DNA of 64,000 nucleotides from Naumovozyma dairenensis CBS 421 (Eukaryota; Ascomycota; Saccharomycetes; Saccharomycetales; Saccharomycetaceae): the NCBI RefSeq assembly GCF_000227115.2, contig NC_016479.1, positions 1,610,686 through 1,674,685 on the forward strand, given 5' to 3'. Made by a program: the position numbers and the translations under genes. Shown piece after piece: positions 31,302 through 41,896 of this stretch (position 1 is its first letter; every line of letters starts with the position of its first letter). The notes under the pieces are model-generated. The model searched no databases, was not told the origin of the DNA, and saw nothing but the letters and a program-made list of their open reading frames with translations.

Positions 31302-31500
31302 AGCAGGTGCTGGTAAGAACTAGGAAGAATCATGTATTTCCATAATTAACGTAGATATGTATTCACATCTATATCTTAATATATATAGTATCTACGCAAC
31401 ACAACACAACACAAAACAGGATTTATTGGAAAGACCAATAGTTGTTATGAGAGTAAAGGCACGTCAACGTGTATTAAAATTAGTGTTTATTTACTTGTTC

Positions 31501-31531
31501 ATTAATTTATTTATTTATTTATTTATTTACT
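31501..31531 (+). repeat. ATTT tetranucleotide array
   Basis: Tandem ATTT units lie between the convergent OLA1 and SCO genes, reaching the SCO stop codon. Confidence 0.8.
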
Positions 31532-32501
31532 TGAATAAAAAGGAATACCACTTATTATTTAACTTTTCACGTTCTTCCTTTGGAATATAAGCTTTAATAT
31601 GTTGTTCAATCTTATCAACACCAGATTTTTCATCATAAGTTCCACCCAATGCATCAATGAATTGGCCTTCAGGATCCATTAGATAAAAAAAGATCGAATG
31701 TTCCACAATGTAATCTTGATTCTTTGTCTCCCTTGGAGTTGCAAAGAAAGCCTTATATTTAGCACACATATCTTTAATTTCGTCATAAGTCCCCGTAACG
31801 CCAACAATATCAGGATGGAAATCCTTCAGATAAGCCTTTAATACCTCCGGAGTATCTCTATTTGGGTCACACGTAATGAAAATTGGTTGGATCTTTACAT
31901 GCTCACTACCACGACGTTTCTTTAGATCATCTAACCAAACGCCAAGCTTGTCTAATTCTTCAGGACAAATATCGGGACAATGAGAGAATCCAAAATAAAT
32001 TATTGTGAATTTCCCTAATAAATCTTGATCAGTGAATGGATTACCGTTAAAATCTGTTAATTTAAAGGGACCGCCAATAAAGGGGGTTCCATAACCTCTG
32101 TTAGCTTCTGCCTCTTTTTGAATTTCCAATAATCTTTTCTCTCTCCTCAGATATAGATATAAACTTGCTCCCACGGCTAAGAATATTACACTTGCTTTCC
32201 AAGTGGAGAATTTCAAGTTGAAGCCATTTGTTTTTGATATTGGTTCGACTTTTTGGTGTTGTTTAGTACTATCCTTATTGATTGTTATTCTCTCTAGTAC
32301 TTTTTTGTTATAGTTTCTTATACTACTGCTGAAAAGTTTCGAAGAAGTATATAAAACGGTGCTATTACGCATTAGTGATCGATTATTACATCGAACAATT
32401 ACATTAAGCAAAGGTGTCGTTTTGTCCTTAGTAAATGACGTTCTAAGTAGTCTTTGCATTTTTGGATGATATAATTTTTCTTTGACTCTACTAACGCTCA
32501 A
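31527..32501 (-). CDS. SCO2: Sco-family mitochondrial copper chaperone
   Basis: The protein is 324 residues from the ATG at 32501, with an alternative in-frame start at MQRLLRTSF. Sco proteins sit in the mitochondrial inner membrane and deliver copper to the CuA site of cytochrome oxidase subunit Cox2. A basic N-terminus precedes a single membrane helix (ASVIFLAVGASLYLYL). The thioredoxin-like domain holds the copper motif C175-PDI-C179 and the distal histidine in IVEHSIFFYLMDPEG. S. cerevisiae has SCO1 next to CHS2 and SCO2 between CHS3 and OLA1. This gene touches both OLA1 and CHS2, so it may equal either; SCO2 is a positional choice. Confidence 0.9.
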   Translation of the reverse strand: MSVSRVKEKLYHPKMQRLLRTSFTKDKTTPLLNVIVRCNNRSLMRNSTVLYTSSKLFSSSIRNYNKKVLERITINKDSTKQHQKVEPISKTNGFNLKFSTWKASVIFLAVGASLYLYLRREKRLLEIQKEAEANRGYGTPFIGGPFKLTDFNGNPFTDQDLLGKFTIIYFGFSHCPDICPEELDKLGVWLDDLKKRRGSEHVKIQPIFITCDPNRDTPEVLKAYLKDFHPDIVGVTGTYDEIKDMCAKYKAFFATPRETKNQDYIVEHSIFFYLMDPEGQFIDALGGTYDEKSGVDKIEQHIKAYIPKEEREKLNNKWYSFLFK

Positions 32502-32640
32502 TCTACAAGATGAATTGGGTTATTTTATTTATGCCAGTTTCCTCGACTGTCATTATTGGCAATCCTTATAAAGTTTCATTTTCTCTGTCATTTCTTTCAT
32601 TTTTCGAATGAAAAATAAGGGGATGGGTTTTTCTACAAAG

Positions 32641-32708
32641 TATCCGCCTGGAAATAAAGAATACATATCCGCTTAAAAACTGCGGATACTTTTCAAAATA
32701 TGTATCCG
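32641..32708. repeat. Cluster of four TATCCG boxes
   Basis: TATCCG occurs at 32641, 32666, inverted at 32682-32688 (GCGGATA) and at 32703. Two of them form an inverted pair TATCCGC/GCGGATA. Confidence 0.7.
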
Positions 32709-32738
32709 TCTTTCCGTGGCAGATAGTTTCCTCGGAAA

Positions 32739-32763
32739 TGTTTACATATTTCCCTTTTGGAAG
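32739..32763. promoter_or_regulatory. Possible Fkh2-Mcm1 composite site before CHS2
   Basis: TGTTTAC (forkhead core) is followed three bases later by TTTCC-N-GGAAG, an imperfect Mcm1 box with one base too few between CC and GG. CHS2 is a known CLB2-cluster gene driven by Mcm1-Fkh2 at G2/M. The match is imperfect. Confidence 0.35.
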
Positions 32764-33034
32764 TAATTGACATCGACCTTTAAAATCTAAATATGCAAAA
32801 GTTAGCATTTTGGAAAGATTCCTAGCATATACCTATGCTTCTTGAAAAACCCTGTAAGACCTCTTGGCAAGGGTTTTTATAATTCTGAAACAAATTGCTT
32901 ATTGCTTACAACAACAAGAAAATATAAATTATCTGCCTTTCAAATTTTTGCAGGAAATAAGGCAAAAAACAAGCAATAAGCAGAGGACCTCTTCTTCACA
33001 CAGCATATCTTTCATAAGGGAAATCAAAAAAGAA

Positions 33035-36004
33035 ATGACAAGGAACCCATTCATGGTAGAGCCTTCTAACGGTTCTCCTAAAAGAAATAATACTTTGACA
33101 AGATTTCATACTAATACCAGTTCTACGTCGCCTTGGTCTCCAAGAAATCAGCAAGAGTACTCCGTCGACTCGAATGAACAACAACAACATCATCAGCAGT
33201 ATTATCCAGATAATACTAGTAGCGAATATGACAACTCAAGAAATTTCCAAGGATTACCACAATCCCCATCAAGAGCAGCATTAAGGTATTCTCCAGATCG
33301 TCGTCATAGAACCCAATTCTATCGTGATAGTGCACACAATTCCCCAGTCAATATGAATAGATATACTGCAAACCTGAAAGAATCTCCAACAAGACCATCA
33401 GACGTCGTATTACAATTCCATGAGGAAAAAGTAAATAGAAATGTTGATGTCGCTGATCTTGTAGATAGTTACTATTCAGATCGTCCTAACCTCAATGAGG
33501 CTTCACCACATATTGAAAATTTATATAGTAATTCAAGAAGATTCTCCCAGAATTCCAAATTAACATTTTCCACAACGTCTACAGCCACAAGATCATCCTT
33601 TTTCGATGACGAGGACCAAAAGGAAAAGAAGTATAAGGATGATGACGATGGCTCTTCGGTCTTTTCATCAGATACATTTACAGAAACAAGATTCGAATTA
33701 AACCATCCAATTCGTCGTGATTATGTTAGACGTGCTAATTCTGAAAGTAAAAGAAGACCATTCCCAGCGGGATCATCTACTTCTTCCTCATCCATGAATG
33801 GTACTGGCAAAATGGAAAAGACTATTTTGAAATTAGATAATCCTATTCCAAGAGGGTTATTAGATACATTACCAAGGAGGGATTCTCCTGAATTTGTGGA
33901 GATGAGATATACGGCATGTACAGTGGAACCTGATGAATTCTTGGAAGCTGGATATTCCTTAAGGTTTGCTGAAATGAATCGTGAATGTCAAATTGTAATT
34001 TGTATCACAATGTATAATGAGGATAAAGTTTCGTTAGCAAGAACGTTACATTCTATAATGAAAAATGTGGCACACTTGTGTAATCGTCCAAAATCTCATG
34101 TTTGGAATAAAGACGGGTGGAAGAAAGTTTCCGTCATCTTGGTTAGTGATGGAAGAGCTAAAGTGAATCAAGGTGCTTTAGATTACTTAGCCGCGTTAGG
34201 TGTCTATCAAGAAGATATGGCTAAAGCTTCAGTTAATGGTGATCCCGTTAAGGCTCATATTTTTGAATTGACCACACAAGTTTCCATTGATGCAGACTTG
34301 AATTATGTTTCTAAAAATATTGTTCCAGTACAATTGGTATTTTGTCTTAAGGAGGAAAATAAGAAAAAAATTAACTCCCATCGTTGGTTATTTAATGCAT
34401 TTTGTCCAGTTTTACAACCAACTGTAGTGGCATTAGTTGATGTCGGTACACGTTTAAATCATACGGCAATTTATCATCTATGGAAAGTATTTGATAGAGA
34501 TTCTAATGTTGGAGGTGCCGCTGGTCAAATTATAACGATGAAGGGTAAATATGGGTCCAAGTTATTAAATCCATTAGTCGCGTCACAAAATTTTGAATAT
34601 AAGATCTCAAATATCTTGGATAAACCCCTGGAAAGTGTTTTCGGTTATATTTCCGTGTTACCGGGAGCTCTTTCAGCTTATAGATACCGTGCTTTGAAAA
34701 ATCACGAAGATGGTACAGGTCCGTTAAATTCTTATTTTTTGGGTGAAACGCAAGACGGTAGTGAACATGATGTTTTCACGGCAAATATGTATTTAGCAGA
34801 AGATAGAATCTTATGTTGGGAATTAGTTGCTAAAAGAAATTCTAAATGGGTTTTAAAGTATGTTAAAGAAGCTACCGGTGAAACAGATGTCCCTGAAGAA
34901 GTCCCTGAATTTATTTCACAAAGAAGACGTTGGTTAAATGGTGCTATGTTTGCAGCTTTATATGCTCAATTGCATTTCTTCCAAATTTGGAAAACTAGAC
35001 ATTCTGTGACACGTAAATTTTTCCTACATATTGAATTCATTTATCAATTTATTCAAATGTTATTCTCTTGGTTTTCTATTGCAAATTTCGTGTTAACATT
35101 TTACTACTTAGCAGGTTCATTGAATACAACAATTAAACATGGTGAAGCATTATTCATTTTCTTCAAATATTTAATATTTTGTGATTTAGCCAGTTTGTTT
35201 ATCATTTCAATGGGTAACAGACCACAAGGTGCCAAACATTTATTTATCACATCTATGGTCATTTTAACGGTATGTGCTGCCTATTCAGTTATTTGTGGGT
35301 TTGTATTTGCCATTAAAGTGTTACGTGACAATGAAAATTCCAATAATGTATTCTTAAATGTTGTTGTATCATTATTATCGACATATGGACTTTACATGTT
35401 TTCATCTATCATGTATTTGGATCCATGGCACATGTTTACCTCTTCTTTCCAATATTTCTTTACCTTACCGGCTTTCACGTGTACTTTACAAGTTTTCGCA
35501 TTTTGTAATACACATGATGTTTCATGGGGTACTAAAGGTTCTAATAAGGAGACTAAGCAACTGTCAAAAGCTATTGTTGTTCAAGGACCAGACGGGAAAC
35601 AAATTGTTGAGACTAGTTGGCCACAAGAAGTGGATAAGAAATTTATGGAAATAAAGAGTCGTTTAAAGGAAGTAGAGTTTGAAGAAACTACAACGGATCC
35701 AGCACAAGAAAGGAACGATTACTATAGAGATATTAGAACTAGAATAGTTATGATTTGGATGTTATCTAATTTGATCTTGATTATGGCTATCATTCAAGCC
35801 TTTTCTCCTGAAAAGACTAACAATGGATACTTAATCTTTATCTTATGGTCTGTTGCAGGGTTGGCTTTATTTAGAGTCATCGGTTCAATGGGATTCTTAT
35901 TCATGCAATATTTGAGGGCCATTGTAAGCTTTAGGAATAAGGCGGAAATCAATGGGTCATGGAACCTTCCTAGCGTGAATAATATCTTCAACAGAGGAGC
36001 ATGA
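33035..36004 (+). CDS. CHS2: Chitin synthase Chs2 (primary septum)
   Basis: The protein has 989 residues (S. cerevisiae 963). Chs2 makes the chitin of the primary septum at the bud neck. The start [17 protein letters not shown] is nearly identical to S. cerevisiae; it lies in the N-tail whose Cdk1 SP sites hold Chs2 in the ER until mitotic exit. Further conserved N-tail is [19 protein letters not shown]. The GT2 catalytic domain includes [17 protein letters not shown], the DVGTR metal motif, the EDR of [12 protein letters not shown] and QRRRW at 629-633. Membrane helices follow, then the SWGTKGS segment. It has its own promoter and lies in tandem with CHS3. Confidence 0.98.
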   Translation: MTRNPFMVEPSNGSPKRNNTLTRFHTNTSSTSPWSPRNQQEYSVDSNEQQQHHQQYYPDNTSSEYDNSRNFQGLPQSPSRAALRYSPDRRHRTQFYRDSAHNSPVNMNRYTANLKESPTRPSDVVLQFHEEKVNRNVDVADLVDSYYSDRPNLNEASPHIENLYSNSRRFSQNSKLTFSTTSTATRSSFFDDEDQKEKKYKDDDDGSSVFSSDTFTETRFELNHPIRRDYVRRANSESKRRPFPAGSSTSSSSMNGTGKMEKTILKLDNPIPRGLLDTLPRRDSPEFVEMRYTACTVEPDEFLEAGYSLRFAEMNRECQIVICITMYNEDKVSLARTLHSIMKNVAHLCNRPKSHVWNKDGWKKVSVILVSDGRAKVNQGALDYLAALGVYQEDMAKASVNGDPVKAHIFELTTQVSIDADLNYVSKNIVPVQLVFCLKEENKKKINSHRWLFNAFCPVLQPTVVALVDVGTRLNHTAIYHLWKVFDRDSNVGGAAGQIITMKGKYGSKLLNPLVASQNFEYKISNILDKPLESVFGYISVLPGALSAYRYRALKNHEDGTGPLNSYFLGETQDGSEHDVFTANMYLAEDRILCWELVAKRNSKWVLKYVKEATGETDVPEEVPEFISQRRRWLNGAMFAALYAQLHFFQIWKTRHSVTRKFFLHIEFIYQFIQMLFSWFSIANFVLTFYYLAGSLNTTIKHGEALFIFFKYLIFCDLASLFIISMGNRPQGAKHLFITSMVILTVCAAYSVICGFVFAIKVLRDNENSNNVFLNVVVSLLSTYGLYMFSSIMYLDPWHMFTSSFQYFFTLPAFTCTLQVFAFCNTHDVSWGTKGSNKETKQLSKAIVVQGPDGKQIVETSWPQEVDKKFMEIKSRLKEVEFEETTTDPAQERNDYYRDIRTRIVMIWMLSNLILIMAIIQAFSPEKTNNGYLIFILWSVAGLALFRVIGSMGFLFMQYLRAIVSFRNKAEINGSWNLPSVNNIFNRGA

Positions 36005-36566
36005 ACAGTGCAAAGCAACCAGAACTTTAGACCAACAAAAAAACAATAAATCAAATTGCCAAAATTAATACCATATGTAAACTAATTATTCAAAAAAAAA
36101 TAAGCAATAATAACCTCAAATACCTTTTAAAAGGTCAATATATTATTATAGTCTATACAGTTGTATATATTTCCCTCGTATGGTTCCAACTTGGGCGGCT
36201 AACTGCGGGAAGATAAGGAATCCCCCACACAGGCGCAAGAGGCTTCAGAGGCGGGGGAAGTCTGTTTCTATTTTAAACAAACGATTTTGTTCGAAATTTC
36301 CTCTTTGGGAAACATATTGATATTTTTGAGAAAGAGAAAGACAATACGCCAATTATTTTTTACAAGAATTTTTCAATTTAGAAAACAAAACCAAAAACAA
36401 GTGGAATTAAAAGTGTTTGTATTCGTGGAGAGCTCATAGCAAGACACAATTGTAATAAGAAGAAGAAAAAGCAAAGGTTACTCTTCTCAGTTTTTGAAGT
36501 TTTGACGAAAACGCAAGGACTAAAAACGCTAAAAGAAACTGTTTACTTTCTCGATAGCAAGAAGCG
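36005..36566. other. Spacer: CHS2 3' flank and CHS3 promoter
   Basis: A GC-rich patch (36190-36262) includes GGCGGGGG, which resembles a Mig1 core without clear AT flank. No gene is seen. Confidence 0.4.
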
Positions 36567-39500
36567 ATGCTCGAACCTCAAAATGATGATGACTATTATC
36601 TGAACGTACCTCACGATGAAGAATCATTACTCCGTTCAAGATCAAGTGTAGGTTCAAATGCTGCTCCTCATAGACAAGGATCACTAGTGAGACCTGAAAG
36701 GAATAGGTTCGATAATCCTGAAAATCCTCATTATTATTATGTTCAAAAGACACAACAACAAAAGGATCACTTGAGTGTACTGCCCTCGACTACTGGGTTG
36801 AATCCTACTTTGAATCGTACTCGTGGGTCTATTCGTTCTCAAAGTCAAAAAAGTAGCCATTTCCATGATAATGTTAATGCTGATGAGGAGTTCCCATTGA
36901 ATGATTTCTCTTCCCGCGGTACAAACAGATCAACTGATAAAGAAATTGGAAAAGGTGACGTGAGAATATTAGATCAAGATGAAGTGGACGCAGAAGAAGC
37001 GGATGAGGATGACGGATTCATGGTTAACAATGCTCCAAGGAAGAAAACCTTGAGAAGAGAACTTGATACATCACTTACTCCATGGCAACTATATTGCTAC
37101 TTGTTAACATTTTGGATACCTACTCCCCTAATGAGAATGTGTGGGATGCCCAAAAAGGAAAGACAAATGGCATGGAGAGAAAAGATTGCATTGATATCTG
37201 TCATCTTTTATATCGGTGCCATCGTCGCATATATTACATTCGGTTTTACAAAGACAGTTTGTGGAGATCAAAAATTACGTTTAAGAAATAATGAAATTTC
37301 AGCTTCATATATTACAATAAATGGGAAAGCATACGAGTTAGACGCTACAGGACGTGCAGATGGTACTGATTTAGAAGCTGGTGAAAAAAAAATATATGGG
37401 CCTTGGACGGCTGCTGGAAAGGATGCATCTTTCCTTTACCAAAATGTTAATGGTAACTGTCTTGATATTATAGTCCCAAAGGAGGACTCCATTATCCCTC
37501 ACGATGAAGAAAATAAGTTGGCTTGGTATTTCCCTTGTAGATTGATTAATCAAGATGGTTCTTCAAAACCGAATTTTACCACTATAAATTATCCTGGTTG
37601 GGGTTGTCATACCACAGAAGACGAAAGGAAAGCATATTATAATATGCAAAGTGTGGCTGATGTTTATTTCTCATGGGATGACATTAAAAATTCCTCAAGG
37701 AATTTGGCGGTCTTCAATGGACATGTGTTAGATCTTGATCTATTGAATTGGTTAGAAAAGGATCAAGTCGATTATCCCCCACTTTTCGATGATTTATCAT
37801 CTTTCAATTTACAAGGTTACGATTTATCTTTGATTCTTTCTAACGGTCATGAAAGAAAAATTGGTAGATGTTTAAGTGAAATCATCAAAGTTGGTGAAGT
37901 TGATTCAAAAACTGTGGGATGCATAGCATCAGATGTTGTCTTATATGTTTCCTTAGTTTTCATCCTTTCCGTTGTTATTATTAAGTTCTTATTTGCTTGC
38001 TATTTCCGTTGGACTGTCGCTAGAAAGCAAGGTGCTTATGCGGTTGATAATAAGACTATGGATAAACATCTTAATGACGTAGAAGATTGGTCAGGTAATA
38101 TTAAAACACAAGGTCCTATAAAACAAGTCGAACCAAATATGAGACCCATTAAGCATCAAGAAAACATTAAAAAAGCACATAAACGTTCTTCTACTTTTGA
38201 TATTTTCAAAAAACAAAGTTCTAAGATGCTTCAAATGAATGAATCTATCGTTGATCTTAATAGCAATTATGGAGAAACAAATTCATCTGATCCTTCAAAT
38301 GTGATGACCACCATGACCACACAGAACGCATCTAGGTTATTTAATAAAGAAAATTCAGCACAAAAATCTCATTCGACAAATCCATCAGCTGTTTTCCGTC
38401 CACCTTCTATGTTATGGAATAATACAACATCGTCTCCTACACCTGGTGCATCTGCTGTTCAAAGTTTGGATACATCAATTATTCATCCAGATATTGTTCA
38501 GCAACCTCCAATTGATTACAAACCATTTGGATTTCCCTTAATCCATACCATTTGTTTCGTTACATGTTATTCTGAAGATGAAGAAGGTTTAAGAACTACA
38601 TTAGATTCCTTAAGCACAACAGACTACCCAAATTCTCATAAATTATTGATGGTTGTCTGTGATGGGTTAATTAAAGGTTCAGGGAATGATTTAAGTACTC
38701 CCGAAATTACCTTAGGTATGATGGAAGATTTTGTTACAGAACCAGAGGATGTCAAACCATACTCTTATGTAGCAGTTGCATCGGGTACCAAGAGACATAA
38801 TATGGCAAAAATATACGCTGGGTTTTATAAATTTAATGATAATACTGTTCCTATTGAAAAACAACAGCGTGTGCCAATGATTACTATTGTCAAATGTGGT
38901 ACTCCTGCTGAACAAGGTTCTCCAAAACCAGGTAATAGAGGTAAACGTGATTCTCAAGTTATCTTAATGTCATTTTTACAAAAGGTGACATTTGATGAAA
39001 GAATGACTGAACTAGAATTCCAACTACTAAGAAATATTTGGAGTTTGACTGGGTTAATGTCAGATTTCTATGAAACTGTGCTTATGGTGGACGCTGATAC
39101 TAAGGTTTTTCCGGATTCTTTAACACATATGGTTGCTGAAATGGTAAAGGATCCAACTGTTATGGGCCTTTGTGGTGAAACTAAGATTGCCAATAAGGCA
39201 GAATCATGGGTTACAGCCATTCAAGTCTTTGAATATTATATTTCTCATCATCAATCTAAGGCTTTTGAATCCATCTTTGGTTCCGTTACTTGTTTACCTG
39301 GTTGTTTCTCATTATATCGTATTAAATCCCCAAAGGGATTAGATGGTTATTGGGTCCCTGTGTTGGCTAACCCAGATATTGTTGAAAGATATTCTGATAA
39401 TGTTACTGACACATTACATAAGAAGAATTTATTATTATTAGGTGAAGATAGATACCTTTCATCTTTAATGTTGAAGACTTTCCCAAAGAGAAAACAAATT

Positions 39501-40103
39501 TTCGTCCCTAAGGCTGCTTGTAAAACAATTGTACCTGATAGTTTCAAAGTTTTGTTATCACAACGTCGTCGTTGGATCAATTCTACAGTCCATAACTTAT
39601 TTGAATTGGTTTTATTGAATGATTTATGTGGAACTTTTTGCTTTTCGATGCAATTCGTCATTGGTATTGAATTGATTGGTACTTTAGTCCTACCGTTAGC
39701 AATTTGCTTTACTATTTATGTTATTATCTTTGCCATTGTTTCTAAACCAACTCCGATCATCACATTAGTGTTACTAGCCGTTATTCTTGGTCTACCTGGG
39801 TTAATCGTTGTCATAACAGCCACAAGATGGTCGTATTTGATGTGGATGGCTATTTATATTGTTGCTCTGCCTATTTGGAATTTTGTATTGCCATCTTATG
39901 CATATTGGAAATTTGATGATTTCTCATGGGGTGATACAAGAACCATTGCTGGAGGTAACAAAGCTGGAGGTCACGATGATGTAGAAGGTGAATTTGATCA
40001 TTCTATGATTAAAATGAGGACATGGAGGGAGTTTGAACGTGAAGAAAGAATGTCAAAAAATGAGAATGGTAATTATTCTGTAGACAATGTTTTTCTTACT
40101 TGA
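36567..40103 (+). CDS. CHS3: Chitin synthase Chs3 (bulk cell-wall chitin)
   Basis: The protein has 1178 residues (S. cerevisiae 1165). Chs3 makes most cell-wall and bud-neck-ring chitin and cycles between the plasma membrane and chitosomes. An N-terminal cytosolic region of about 170 residues precedes the first helices (IALISVIFYIGAIVAYITF), then an extracytosolic loop and a second helix pair (VLYVSLVFILSVVIIKFLF). The catalytic domain has VDADTKVFPDSL, GEDRYLSSLML and QRRRW at 999-1003. Later helices are followed by SWGDTRTIAGGN and the conserved tail IKMRTWREFEREER. CHS2 immediately upstream in tandem is unlike S. cerevisiae, where they are about 15 genes apart. Confidence 0.98.
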   Translation: MLEPQNDDDYYLNVPHDEESLLRSRSSVGSNAAPHRQGSLVRPERNRFDNPENPHYYYVQKTQQQKDHLSVLPSTTGLNPTLNRTRGSIRSQSQKSSHFHDNVNADEEFPLNDFSSRGTNRSTDKEIGKGDVRILDQDEVDAEEADEDDGFMVNNAPRKKTLRRELDTSLTPWQLYCYLLTFWIPTPLMRMCGMPKKERQMAWREKIALISVIFYIGAIVAYITFGFTKTVCGDQKLRLRNNEISASYITINGKAYELDATGRADGTDLEAGEKKIYGPWTAAGKDASFLYQNVNGNCLDIIVPKEDSIIPHDEENKLAWYFPCRLINQDGSSKPNFTTINYPGWGCHTTEDERKAYYNMQSVADVYFSWDDIKNSSRNLAVFNGHVLDLDLLNWLEKDQVDYPPLFDDLSSFNLQGYDLSLILSNGHERKIGRCLSEIIKVGEVDSKTVGCIASDVVLYVSLVFILSVVIIKFLFACYFRWTVARKQGAYAVDNKTMDKHLNDVEDWSGNIKTQGPIKQVEPNMRPIKHQENIKKAHKRSSTFDIFKKQSSKMLQMNESIVDLNSNYGETNSSDPSNVMTTMTTQNASRLFNKENSAQKSHSTNPSAVFRPPSMLWNNTTSSPTPGASAVQSLDTSIIHPDIVQQPPIDYKPFGFPLIHTICFVTCYSEDEEGLRTTLDSLSTTDYPNSHKLLMVVCDGLIKGSGNDLSTPEITLGMMEDFVTEPEDVKPYSYVAVASGTKRHNMAKIYAGFYKFNDNTVPIEKQQRVPMITIVKCGTPAEQGSPKPGNRGKRDSQVILMSFLQKVTFDERMTELEFQLLRNIWSLTGLMSDFYETVLMVDADTKVFPDSLTHMVAEMVKDPTVMGLCGETKIANKAESWVTAIQVFEYYISHHQSKAFESIFGSVTCLPGCFSLYRIKSPKGLDGYWVPVLANPDIVERYSDNVTDTLHKKNLLLLGEDRYLSSLMLKTFPKRKQIFVPKAACKTIVPDSFKVLLSQRRRWINSTVHNLFELVLLNDLCGTFCFSMQFVIGIELIGTLVLPLAICFTIYVIIFAIVSKPTPIITLVLLAVILGLPGLIVVITATRWSYLMWMAIYIVALPIWNFVLPSYAYWKFDDFSWGDTRTIAGGNKAGGHDDVEGEFDHSMIKMRTWREFEREERMSKNENGNYSVDNVFLT

Positions 40104-40599
40104 ATTGTCGTAATAAATTAAATACAACTATAATGCAATATATATATATATATATATACCAGATTATTTTACAATTAATAAAAAATATTATTCGTTTTAT
40201 AGATTATATTACCTATTCAAATAAATCAAGAAACATTTATGCAAACATATGATACAAGGAAGAAAGAAATCGTCGTATTCTACTAAATGTTTAAGTCATA
40301 TTCCAAACTGAAGCTACTTCAGCTTATTGTTACTACATGTCTTAGACTATAGCCGGTTGGAAATAAAGTTAAATAGAAATTTCTTATGTATGCGTGCCAT
40401 CTTCTAATTTCTGAAAGAATCTCTCATTCCATGTAACTATGATAGATATCAGATACACAATTTTCCACTTATATCAGATTTCTTTCGATGAATCAAAATG
40501 GAGTTACCATGGGTATCTTTTTTACTTATGTATAGTGCAATAGTTTGACGAAGATCTACACTTCCTCATAGTATCTCTGGCAGATAGGAAAATGTACTT
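40104..40599. other. Spacer between convergent CHS3 and POA1
   Basis: It holds 3' ends only, including a TA run at 40139-40158 after CHS3. No gene is seen. Confidence 0.4.
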
Positions 40600-41112
40600 T
40601 TAAAGAGCATATACGGTAAAGGACGCTTGATGTTTATATTTCTTCAAGATTTCTTCTGTCTTGGCCCAAGGAACACCGAATATACCACTATTTATTTTTG
40701 GCATTTCCAACTCGAAATTCTTCAAGTTTTCTCCTTCAAAACTGAACGGGTGCATCTCATCAATCCTTCTTGTTTCTATGGTATCCATCAAATCATTCAA
40801 TGCCATTTCGGTATATTCTAGAATGCTTCTTGAATCATCATGACGAGAGCCGCCAAAAGCAGAAGTGAATAAACATGCGATTAAAACGTTATCGCCTTCG
40901 AATGATGGTAATAACAAACAAGTCCCCAGTAAATTGGCACCATATTTATCACAATGTTTCATGTAAGTATCTTCAGCTTGAGGATATTTCCTGGCTAGTG
41001 CATATGCGAACCCACCACCCCATGAACCATTACAATTGCATGAATGAATAATGATTCTTTTGTAAGTTCGAGGCTTTAGAAGGTCACCTGCTGCGTATTT
41101 TATATTTTGCAT
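40600..41112 (-). CDS. POA1: ADP-ribose 1''-phosphate phosphatase Poa1 (macro domain)
   Basis: The protein has 170 residues (S. cerevisiae 177) and is a single macro domain. Poa1 removes the phosphate of ADP-ribose 1''-phosphate, a product of tRNA splicing. Visible family features: IIHSCNCNGSWGGGFAYALA (the catalytic Asn-loop and glycine-rich ligand loop), LIACLFTSAFGG (phosphate loop) and the C-terminal PKINSGIFGVPWAKTEEIL. Its place between CHS3 and FUR4 matches YBR022W. Confidence 0.96.
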   Translation of the reverse strand: MQNIKYAAGDLLKPRTYKRIIIHSCNCNGSWGGGFAYALARKYPQAEDTYMKHCDKYGANLLGTCLLLPSFEGDNVLIACLFTSAFGGSRHDDSRSILEYTEMALNDLMDTIETRRIDEMHPFSFEGENLKNFELEMPKINSGIFGVPWAKTEEILKKYKHQASFTVYAL

Positions 41113-41896
41113 CTTGTGCCTTTATGGGTGGTAAGAATGGGTGACTTGAAGGAGGTACATTTTCTTCCTATATCCTTTTCATTCCTTTTCTTTTGTCTAT
41201 ATTTTATAACTATAGATTTCTTGTTATGAATTCGGAGTTCACTTACATACGTACTCTCTTCTCGAAGCAGATTTAAACTACTTCATATAGCGTTGGCATC
41301 AGAATCAATCAAGGATTGAATACAAAATGGGGCAAAATTATGAATTTAGAGGATAGATTTACCATTAACCGTCAGCACAGAATTATTGCTTTTCTGAAAA
41401 TGAGGTTCAAAGGTTAAACAACTGAACGATTATGGGTTTTCGGTAAAACTAAACACTATAAACTAGCTGCCAACCTACAATGTATACATAAAGGACAATA
41501 ACAAGTGAAAAAACAGCGTCATATACCAAGATCGGTGTTGGCAACTATATTTCTCTGGGAAAATTTGGAGTATAAACTCTTTTCCAAGGCAAGGCAGTAT
41601 CGTATATTTCAAATTCCCTTAAATTAGACATTTTGCACAATACGGTAAAGTGACGCCAGTGATCTATATGGTCCCGCCTCGAACAGCAGAAATAGGTTCA
41701 CACCTTTCTTTGACAATTAGAGATAATCACAGTGGCATCAGGGGAAATATGGAGAATATAATATAATCTACATAAAACTCATTGAGGTGGGAAGCCAGGA
41801 TGGCTTAGTTTAGAATATAAAAATGGATATATGAAAAGATATAAATTATTGTACAAAATTGTAGACTTAATTAGATATATGCAGAAATAAGGACAT
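41113..41896. other. Spacer: POA1 promoter and FUR4 3' flank
   Basis: AT-rich. I see no gene, repeat or convincing factor site. Confidence 0.4.

Larger units (their letters stand above)
32502..33034. promoter_or_regulatory. Divergent promoter region of SCO and CHS2
   Basis: It holds a cluster of four TATCCG boxes (32641-32708), a forkhead core next to an Mcm1-like half-palindrome (32739-32763), and the CHS2 leader. The reading frame of CHS2 stays open back to 32864, but the family start is 33035. Confidence 0.5.

Noticed and set aside
32864..33034. 57-residue N-terminal extension of Chs2
   Set aside because: The conserved family start [10 protein letters not shown] begins at 33035.
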